Shown: in pieces, positions 49,229-54,854 of the stretch
Numbering within the stretch: the first letter of the stretch is position 1
Layout: every line of letters starts with the position of its first letter
NCBI RefSeq assembly: GCF_029439465.1
Contig: NZ_JAROAV010000002.1
Span: 1 to 54,854 of the forward strand
Direction: 5' to 3'
Source: Luteipulveratus flavus
GTDB taxonomy: Bacteria; Actinomycetota; Actinomycetes; Actinomycetales; Dermatophilaceae
Length of the DNA: 54,854 nucleotides
Made by a program: the position numbers and the translations under genes
The notes under the pieces: generated by a model
Database searches by the model: none
Told to the model about the DNA's origin: nothing
What the model saw: only the letters and a program-made list of their open reading frames with translations

Positions 49229-50184
49229 CAGTGGCCTCCTCGCAGCCGCGGGTTGGCGATCAGGTACAGGACGTCGACCACGAGGTTCACGACCACGAAG
49301 CAGGCTGCGATGACGAGGATGGTCCCCTGGGCGAGCGCGGTGTCGTTGGTCTGCACGGCCTGCATGACGAGTGTTCCCATGCCGGGCATCTGGAAGATCG
49401 CCTCGATGATGATCGTGCCGCCGATCAGGTAGCCGACCCGCAGGCCGAGCACCGTGAGCGGGTTGACCAGCGCGTTGCGCAGGACGTTACGCCCCACCAC
49501 GACGCGCGGCGGCAGGCCGGAGCCGTACGCCGTCCGCACGTAGTCCTTGTCCAGCTCCTCGACCATCGCCGTGCGGACGATGCGCGCCAGCGAGCAGCCG
49601 ACAGGTACGGCCAGCGCGATCGCGGGCATGGCCATCGACTTCAGGAAGCCGGTGAAGGAGTCGGCGGGGTTGGTGTAGCCGGCGTTCGGGAGCCAGCCCC
49701 AGCTGATCGACAGCTGCTGGATCAGCAGCAGCGCCAACCAGAACGACGGGATGGAGATGCCGGCCATGGACACCACCCGGATCAGCTGGTCCGGCCAGCG
49801 GTCCCGGAACAGGGCCGCGGTGATGCCGAGGACCAGCGCGATGACCAGGGCGAGCGCGACGCCGATGAGGGTCAGCTGCAACGTGAGCGGGAGTGCCTCG
49901 CCCACCAGTCCGCTCACGGACTTGTCGAGCGAGATCGTGGTGCCCAGGTCCCCGGTCACGGCGTCCTTCACGAACGTCACGAACTGGACCGGGGCGGGCT
50001 TGTCCAGCCCGTGCTCGTGCTCGAACTGCTGGATCTGCGCGCTGGAGGCGTTGTCACCCAGCGCCGCGACGGCCGAGTTGACCGGCGACAGGCGCATGAT
50101 GACGAACACGAACAGGGCGATGCCGAGCAGCAGCGGGATCAGCGTGAGCAGTCGCCGGACGACCATGCCGAGGACCTGGAGCAC
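49228..50184 (-). CDS. ABC transporter permease, OppB/DppB type
   Basis: 318 residues with the OppB N-terminal helix (VVRRLLTLIPLLLGIALFVFVIMRLSP), an extracytoplasmic loop, and the permease motif RTAYGSGLPPRVVVGRNVLRNALVNPLTVLGLRVGYLIGGTIIIEAIFQMPGMG. GTG 50184 follows AAGGAGG by 4 nt; an ATG 18 nt further in (MVVRRLL) is the alternative. Membrane channel of the importer, partner of the fused permease. 28 nt after the substrate-binding gene. Confidence 0.9.
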   Translation of the reverse strand: MLQVLGMVVRRLLTLIPLLLGIALFVFVIMRLSPVNSAVAALGDNASSAQIQQFEHEHGLDKPAPVQFVTFVKDAVTGDLGTTISLDKSVSGLVGEALPLTLQLTLIGVALALVIALVLGITAALFRDRWPDQLIRVVSMAGISIPSFWLALLLIQQLSISWGWLPNAGYTNPADSFTGFLKSMAMPAIALAVPVGCSLARIVRTAMVEELDKDYVRTAYGSGLPPRVVVGRNVLRNALVNPLTVLGLRVGYLIGGTIIIEAIFQMPGMGTLVMQAVQTNDTALAQGTILVIAACFVVVNLVVDVLYLIANPRLRGGH

Positions 50185-50212
50185 ACGACCTCCTTCGGGT
50201 GGACGACCTGGA

Positions 50213-51850
50213 TCAGGCCTTGCGGGCGGTGTCGAGGAAGTACAGCCCGGTGGTGGACGCCGGCTGGAAGTCACTCAGCGTCGTGTCGTCCCAGCCGGTG
50301 ACGATCTTGGTGTGCAGGACCGGGTAGAGCGGCGCCTCGTCGGCGACGAAGTCGAGCACCTGCTTCCAGATCGCCTTCTGCTTCGCCTCGTCGGTCTCGG
50401 CGGCGGCCTGGTCCAGCCAGGTCGCGACCTTCTTCTGCGAGGCGGCGTCCCAGTGGTAGCGCTTCTGCGGCCAGGTCTCACCGAAGTAGAACCAGCGCAG
50501 CAGCAGGTCGGTGTCCACGCCGAACACGGTCGGGTCGCCGGACGCCGCCAGCACCCGGAACGAGCTCTTGGTGACCAGCCCGTCGGGTGCGGGTGCGTAC
50601 ACCGAGGAGGACGGCGCGGTGTTGAGCGTCGCGGTGACGCCGATCTGCTTCCACGCGTCGACGAGCAGCGGGGCGATGTCCTTGACGAAGGCCGCGTCGG
50701 TGGTGACGAGCTCGAACTTCAGGCTGCTGGCGCCGGCCTGCTGCAGCAGGGACTTCGCCTTGGCCTGGTCGAAGCCGTAGACGGTGGACGCCTTCTGGTA
50801 CGCCTTGTTGCCGTGGTCGAGGTAGCTGTCGGCCGGGGTGCCGTACCCCTGCAGGGCAGTCTGGATGATGGACGTGGTGTCCAGCGCGTAGTGCAGGGCC
50901 TGCCGGACGCGCTTGTCGTCGAACGGCTTGGCCGAGCAGTTGAACATCAGGAACAGCTGGTTGAACGCCTGCTTGGGCTCGGCCTTCTTCTTGCCGGCGA
51001 CCTGCTTGACGTTGATGTACGGCACCGCCTCGATCGCCTGCGAGCGACCGCTCTCCAGGTCGGCGACGCGCGTCGCGGCCTCGGTGGTGGTGTGCCACAC
51101 CATCTTCTGGGCCTTCGCCTTGCGCGGTCCGTTGTAGTGGGGGTTCACCGAGAAGGTGAGGCCCTTGCTCTGGTCGGCGCTGTCGATCTTCCACGGGCCG
51201 CTGCCGACCGGCGTGGTGTCGAACGCCTTGCTCGCCGCAGCGTCGCCCGTCTTGGCCTTCGGCACGATCTTGATGACCGCGACCCGCTCGACGAAGAGCG
51301 CGAACGGCGTCTTCAGCGTGAACTCGACCGTCTTGGCGTCCTTGGCCTTGACCGCCGCGATGAAGCCGATGAACTGCGACATCAGCATCTCGGGGTCCAT
51401 CGCGCGGGTGAAGGAGTGCGCGACGTCCGCAGCGGTGACGGCGGTGCCGTCGGAGAACGTCGCGCCGTCGCGCAGCGTGGCGGTCCAGGTCCTGCCGTCG
51501 GCGCCGGCCTTCGGGAGGTCGGCGGCCAGCGCCGCGTACGGCTCGCGGGTCACCGGGTCGAGGTCCACGAGTCCCTCGAACGCGTGCTGGTTCGCGGCGG
51601 TGGCGACCGCGCTCGAGGCGTTAGCCGGGTCGAAGCCGCTGGAGAGGGCGAAGGCCAGCGTGGCCTCGATGGTGGACGACGCGGCCTTGCCTCCGCCGCC
51701 GGCGTTGCCGGTCGACTCCGGGCCGCCGCTGCACGCGCTCACGGCGGCGGTGATGGCCGCGGCGGCGCTGAGCGTGCCGGTCAGCTTGAGGAAGCTGCGC
51801 CGAGACGGCCGGGCGGCGCCGGGCTCGGTGCGGAGCGGGTGGTGCGACAC
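50213..51850 (-). CDS. ABC transporter substrate-binding lipoprotein (SBP family 5)
   Basis: 545 residues. N-terminal Tat-type signal (SRRSFLKLTG, residues 16-25) with lipobox VSAC (C40), then an SBP_5 fold: ANQHAFEGLVDLDPVTREPYAALAADLPKAGADGRTWTATLRDGATFSDGTAVTAADVAHSF, VGSGPWKIDSADQSKG and DKRVRQALHYALDTTSII. Family 5 proteins bind peptides, nickel or opines, and some bind sugars; sialic acid is inferred from the operon. The Tat-plus-lipobox combination implies folding before export. GTG 51850 has TGGAGGC upstream. First gene of the leftward operon, divergent from the GntR gene. Confidence 0.9.
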   Translation of the reverse strand: MSHHPLRTEPGAARPSRRSFLKLTGTLSAAAAITAAVSACSGGPESTGNAGGGGKAASSTIEATLAFALSSGFDPANASSAVATAANQHAFEGLVDLDPVTREPYAALAADLPKAGADGRTWTATLRDGATFSDGTAVTAADVAHSFTRAMDPEMLMSQFIGFIAAVKAKDAKTVEFTLKTPFALFVERVAVIKIVPKAKTGDAAASKAFDTTPVGSGPWKIDSADQSKGLTFSVNPHYNGPRKAKAQKMVWHTTTEAATRVADLESGRSQAIEAVPYINVKQVAGKKKAEPKQAFNQLFLMFNCSAKPFDDKRVRQALHYALDTTSIIQTALQGYGTPADSYLDHGNKAYQKASTVYGFDQAKAKSLLQQAGASSLKFELVTTDAAFVKDIAPLLVDAWKQIGVTATLNTAPSSSVYAPAPDGLVTKSSFRVLAASGDPTVFGVDTDLLLRWFYFGETWPQKRYHWDAASQKKVATWLDQAAAETDEAKQKAIWKQVLDFVADEAPLYPVLHTKIVTGWDDTTLSDFQPASTTGLYFLDTARKA

Positions 51851-51891
51851 ATCTGCCTCCAGGTGGGACGTCGAGATGTGACCCACCGTAC

Positions 51892-51911
51892 ATCAGACAT
51901 CAGACGTCTGA
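51892..51911. promoter_or_regulatory. GntR operator in the divergent nan promoter
   Basis: TCAGACGTCTGA (51900-51911) is a perfect 12-bp palindrome, preceded by a direct repeat of ATCAGAC (51892-51898 and 51899-51905). Placed between the substrate-binding gene (start 51850) and the GntR gene (start 52004). The likely site of repression, relieved by a sialic-acid pathway metabolite. Confidence 0.6.
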
Positions 51912-52003
51912 CGTTGATATGGTGAACTCGCTCGTCCGAGCGGTCGACCCTCACGGACCGCCGCCGTACGACACGATGCCAGGGCACGTCAGAGGAGGGG
52001 TTC

Positions 52004-52714
52004 ATGGCACTACCGGCCAGCACGCGGGTCCGTTCGGCGCAGCACGAGGCGACCGAGCGGATCAAGGCGTACATCCTCGACCACCGGCTGCACGCGGGCG
52101 ACGCGCTGCCGACGGAGGCCGAGCTGATGACCGCCATCGGCGCGAGCCGATCGAGCGTGCGCGAGGCGATCAAGACGCTGAGCGCCTTGGACATCGTCGA
52201 GGTGAGGCACGGGCACGGCACCTTCGTCGGCCGGCTCTCGATGAGCGCGATGGTCGAGAGCCTGGCCTTCCGGTCGATGCTCAGCAGTGCCAGCGACTAC
52301 ACGGTGCTCGCCGACCTGGTCTCGATCCGGGAGATGCTCGAGCAGGGGCTGGCCGGGCGCATCATCGACGGCTTCGATGCCGAGCAGGAGCGGGGGCTCA
52401 GCACCCTCGCCCGAGCCATGCACGACCTCGCCGAGCTGGGTCGCCCCTACGTCGAGGAGGACCGCCAGTTCCACCTCCTCCTGCTCAAGCCGCTCGGCAA
52501 CGAGCTGGTCGTGCAGCTGACCGGTGCGTTCTGGGAGGTGCAGTCCCGCGTAGCCCCGTCGCTCGCCGTCACCGAGGAGGACTGGCTGCGGACGGCCGAC
52601 GCGCACGTCGAGATCGTGGCGGCCGCGGCGGCCCGGGACCGCGACCGCCTGCACGCGGCGATCGAGGAGCACTACGCGCCGGTGAAGAACCACATCCGCG
52701 CGCTGGCGCAGTAG
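52004..52714 (+). CDS. GntR/FadR-subfamily regulator, NanR-like
   Basis: 236 residues: N-terminal winged helix LPTEAELMTAIGASRSSVREAIKTLSALDIVEVRHGHGTFVGRL and C-terminal FCD domain with metal-binding pattern residues (REMLEQGLAGRIID, EEDRQFHLLLLKPLGN, AHVEIVAAAAARDRDRLHAAIEEHY). Divergent from the sialic-acid importer/catabolic operon and in front of the esterase and SIS genes, so it probably represses both arms. GAGGAGGGG lies 4 nt before ATG 52004. Effector presumably sialic acid or a phosphorylated amino sugar. Confidence 0.88.
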   Translation: MALPASTRVRSAQHEATERIKAYILDHRLHAGDALPTEAELMTAIGASRSSVREAIKTLSALDIVEVRHGHGTFVGRLSMSAMVESLAFRSMLSSASDYTVLADLVSIREMLEQGLAGRIIDGFDAEQERGLSTLARAMHDLAELGRPYVEEDRQFHLLLLKPLGNELVVQLTGAFWEVQSRVAPSLAVTEEDWLRTADAHVEIVAAAAARDRDRLHAAIEEHYAPVKNHIRALAQ

Positions 52715-52723
52715 GACCCGGCC

Positions 52724-53698
52724 GTGCCGCACTACGACCTGCCGCTGCCCGAGCTCGAGACCTACGCGCCACCGCGCCACGAGCCGGCGGACTTCGCCGA
52801 GTTCTGGGCCAAGACGCTGGCCGGCGCCCGCGAGCACGACCTGGACGTGACCGGCCGGCCCGCGGCCGCGTACCTGCGTACGGTCGCGGTCCGGGACGTC
52901 TCGTTCGCCGGCTTCGGCGATCACCGCATCGGCGCGTGGCACCTGCGACCCCGCGAGGCCTCCGGCGACGTCCCGACGGTCGTGCAGTTTCTCGGGTACG
53001 GCGACGGTCGGGGTACGCCGGTCGACTGGCTGATGTGGCCGGCCGCCGGCTTCGCGGTCCTCGTCGTCGACACCCGAGGTCAGGGCGCCCGCGCCCGACG
53101 CGCCGGGCTGACGGGTGACCCCGGCGGGAGCGACAACGCGCACGTCGAGGGATTCCTCACCAAGGGCGTCCTCGACCCCGACGACTACTACTACCGGCGC
53201 GTCTACACCGACGGGGTGCGCGCGGTCGAGGCGGCTCGCACGCTGCCGGGCACCGACGCCGGGCACGTCGCCGTCGCCGGGACCAGCCAGGGCGGCGCCA
53301 TCGCGCTCGGCGTCAGCGGGCTCGCGCCCGAGCTCGTCGACGCCGCGATCGTGCACGTGCCGTTCCTGTGCGACGTCCGGCGCGCCGTCACGATCGCCGA
53401 CCGGGCGCCGTACGCCGAGCTGCTGGCCTTCCTGCGTACCCACCGGGGCGCGGCCGAGCAGGCGTTGCGGACCATCGACCACGTCGACGGGACCACTCTA
53501 GCGGCGCACGCGACGGCACCCGCGCTGTTCTCGGTGGCGCTGATGGACCAGATCTGCCCGCCCTCCGGGGTGTACGCCGCCTACCACCACTACGCCGGGC
53601 CGAAGTCGCTCGACGTCTACCCCTACAACGACCACGAGGGCGGAGCGGCCGACGCCGACATCGCATCCGTCCAGTGGCTTCAGGAGCTCTGGTCATGA
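52724..53698 (+). CDS. acetyl xylan esterase-family deacetylase (candidate sialate O-acetylesterase)
   Basis: 324 residues of the AXE1/cephalosporin-C deacetylase family: RGQGARARRAGLTGD, nucleophile S188 in GTSQGGAIAL, D275 in MDQICPPS and H304 in YNDHEGG. Family members remove acetyl groups from sugars in the cytoplasm. In a sialic-acid operon the sensible substrate is O-acetylated sialic acid, or its ManNAc product, after import; this is inference. A role as the missing GlcNAc-6-P N-deacetylase is unlikely for an esterase. GTG start 9 nt after the regulator stop; overlaps the SIS gene by 4 nt. Confidence 0.82.
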   Translation: MPHYDLPLPELETYAPPRHEPADFAEFWAKTLAGAREHDLDVTGRPAAAYLRTVAVRDVSFAGFGDHRIGAWHLRPREASGDVPTVVQFLGYGDGRGTPVDWLMWPAAGFAVLVVDTRGQGARARRAGLTGDPGGSDNAHVEGFLTKGVLDPDDYYYRRVYTDGVRAVEAARTLPGTDAGHVAVAGTSQGGAIALGVSGLAPELVDAAIVHVPFLCDVRRAVTIADRAPYAELLAFLRTHRGAAEQALRTIDHVDGTTLAAHATAPALFSVALMDQICPPSGVYAAYHHYAGPKSLDVYPYNDHEGGAADADIASVQWLQELWS

Positions 53699-54732
53699 CG
53701 ACACCCGGTCAGCTGATGAGGGCCGAGATCGCCGAGCAGCCCACGGTTCTCGCGAACGTCCTCGCCTCGTACGGTGCGCATCTCGCGCCGGTCGTCGCGC
53801 GGCTGCGGTCGCACGACACCCGCGCGGTGCTGCTGGTCGCGCGAGGCACGTCCGACCACGCGGCGCTCTACGCGAAGTACCTGATCGAGACGCGCATCGG
53901 GCTGCCGGTCGGGCTGGTGTCGACCTCGACGTACACCGCGTACGACACCCGTCCGGCGCTGGACGGCGTCGTGTGGATCGCGGTCAGCCAGTCCGGCGGC
54001 TCGCCCGACCTGGTGGAGTCGACGGAGAAGGCCCGCGCGGCGGGAGCGATGACCATCGCCCTGACCAACGCCGACGGCTCACCGCTGGAGGAGGCCGCCG
54101 AGCTGCGCCTGCCGATGCTGGCCGGCGCCGAGCGCTCGGTCGCCGCGACGAAGACGTACACCACGTCGCTGCTGTGGCTGTGGCTGCTCGTGGAGGGCTG
54201 GGCGCAGCGCCCGCTCGACGCCGCAGCCGGCGTCCCCGACTGGGTCGCAGCATCGTTGGACCGACCCGAGGTCGCCGACGTCGCCTCGCGGTACCGGTTC
54301 GTCGAGCGGCTGGTGACCACGTCGCGCGGGTTCGCCTACCCCACGGCGCGCGAGGCCGCGCTGAAGCTGATGGAGACGTGCTACCTGTCGGCGCACGCGT
54401 TCTCCGGCGCCGACCTGCTCCACGGCCCGCTCGCGATGGTCGACGAGGACCGCCCGGTCGTGGTGATCTGCCCCGACGGCCGGGGCGGCGCGGCGCTGGA
54501 GCCGGTGCTGGAGCAGCTGCACGCGCGGTCGGCCGACGTCTGTCTCGTGGCACCGAGCGAGGTGCGGGGGTCGGCCGCGCTGCGGATCCCGCTGCCGTCC
54601 GGCATGGTCGAGGAGCTGGCGCCGATCGCGCAGATCGTCCCGCTGCAGCAGCTCGCCCTCCAGCTCGCCGTCTCGCGGCACCACGACCCCGACCACCCGC
54701 GCGGCCTGCAGAAGGTCACCCGCACGACCTGA
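53695..54732 (+). CDS. SIS-domain amino-sugar-phosphate deaminase/isomerase (GlmS-C/AgaS-like)
   Basis: 345 residues, two SIS domains as in the isomerase half of GlmS but no glutaminase domain. N-terminal MTTPGQLMRAEIAEQPTVLANVLA, SIS-1 VLLVARGTSDHAALYAKYLIE with SQSGGSPDLVES, SIS-2 REAALKLMETCYLSAHAFSGADLLHGPLAMVDED, and terminal GLQKVTRT. Such proteins convert glucosamine-6-phosphate to fructose-6-phosphate plus ammonia, replacing NagB. This closes the pathway begun by NanAKE. ATG overlaps the esterase stop. Followed after 18 nt by the 54-bp repeat. Confidence 0.85.
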   Translation: MTTPGQLMRAEIAEQPTVLANVLASYGAHLAPVVARLRSHDTRAVLLVARGTSDHAALYAKYLIETRIGLPVGLVSTSTYTAYDTRPALDGVVWIAVSQSGGSPDLVESTEKARAAGAMTIALTNADGSPLEEAAELRLPMLAGAERSVAATKTYTTSLLWLWLLVEGWAQRPLDAAAGVPDWVAASLDRPEVADVASRYRFVERLVTTSRGFAYPTAREAALKLMETCYLSAHAFSGADLLHGPLAMVDEDRPVVVICPDGRGGAALEPVLEQLHARSADVCLVAPSEVRGSAALRIPLPSGMVEELAPIAQIVPLQQLALQLAVSRHHDPDHPRGLQKVTRTT

Positions 54733-54750
54733 CCACCCCCCTCTCCCCCC

Positions 54751-54854
54751 GGCAAAAGGTGGTCGCCGGCACACGCATACCTGTGCCGAGCCCCAGCTTT
54801 TGCCGCTCACCGGCAAAAGGTGGTCGCCGGCACACGCATACCTGTGCCGAGCCC
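54751..54854 (+). repeat. 54-bp nested-palindrome repeat, locus 3 (one full, one cut copy)
   Basis: Copy 54751-54804 (GGCAAAAGGTGG ... GGCACACGCATACCTGTGCC ... CCAGCTTTTGCC) and a second from 54812, cut by the window end after 43 nt and identical to the first over that length. Period 61 bp. It begins 19 nt after the SIS gene stop and may continue to the right. Confidence 0.92.

Overview
The window is chromosomal DNA from a high-GC actinobacterium. Evidence is the GC-rich third codon positions, frequent GTG starts, long open antisense frames, a DUF3263 protein, an MMPL transporter, a WXG100 protein, CIRCE-controlled groEL and a PhoP/HtrA-type two-component locus. It reads as core and niche-adaptation genes. 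There is no transposase, phage gene, tRNA or rRNA. Genus cannot be fixed; Nocardioidaceae- or Intrasporangiaceae-like actinobacteria fit.

Left third (1-21300): a MarR regulator coupled to an MFS exporter and a 29-residue membrane protein; a PhoP-like response regulator and kinase followed by a membrane-anchored HtrA protease, with PhoP-box-like repeats in front of both regulator and protease; a small Cys-rich protein; a polytopic GT-C-like membrane protein divergent from an MMPL transporter; a run of three hairpins; a membrane patatin-like lipase; a HelR/HelD-type RNA polymerase-remodelling ATPase; a MarR/cupin pair; a MacB/FtsX-type ABC exporter; and an orphan WXG100 protein.

Middle (21270-39400): many regulator-plus-target pairs with visible dyad operators. 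They are an HxlR-peroxiredoxin fusion facing an MFS gene, PadR with an OYE/2,4-dienoyl-CoA reductase, MarR facing a TIGR03086 protein, and ArsR facing a quinone-oxidoreductase-like gene. A frameshifted PCD-VOC gene lies among them. Further on are a universal stress protein, a NUDIX hydrolase, groEL with two tandem CIRCE elements and a small insertion at its stop codon, a DUF3263 protein, a YCII protein, a PLP decarboxylase, uracil-DNA glycosylase and an SGNH hydrolase.

Right third (39466-54854): modABC for molybdate, overlapping a hydroxyacid-oxoacid transhydrogenase-like gene, then a sialic-acid module. Its leftward operon runs substrate-binding lipoprotein, permease, permease-ATPase fusion, ATPase, NanA-like lyase, ROK kinase and NanE epimerase. 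The divergent rightward operon runs GntR/FCD regulator, acetyl-xylan-esterase-like deacetylase and SIS sugar-phosphate deaminase/isomerase. Together they would import sialic acid, strip O-acetyl groups and channel the amino sugar to fructose-6-phosphate; a NagA deacetylase is not in view.

Two patterns cut across the genes. A 54-bp nested-palindrome repeat occurs in tandem, always on the same strand, just after the stop codon of three rightward genes (16.5, 43.4 and 54.8 kb). Eight genes have a TANNNT box exactly 7 nt before the start codon, the signature of leaderless transcription.
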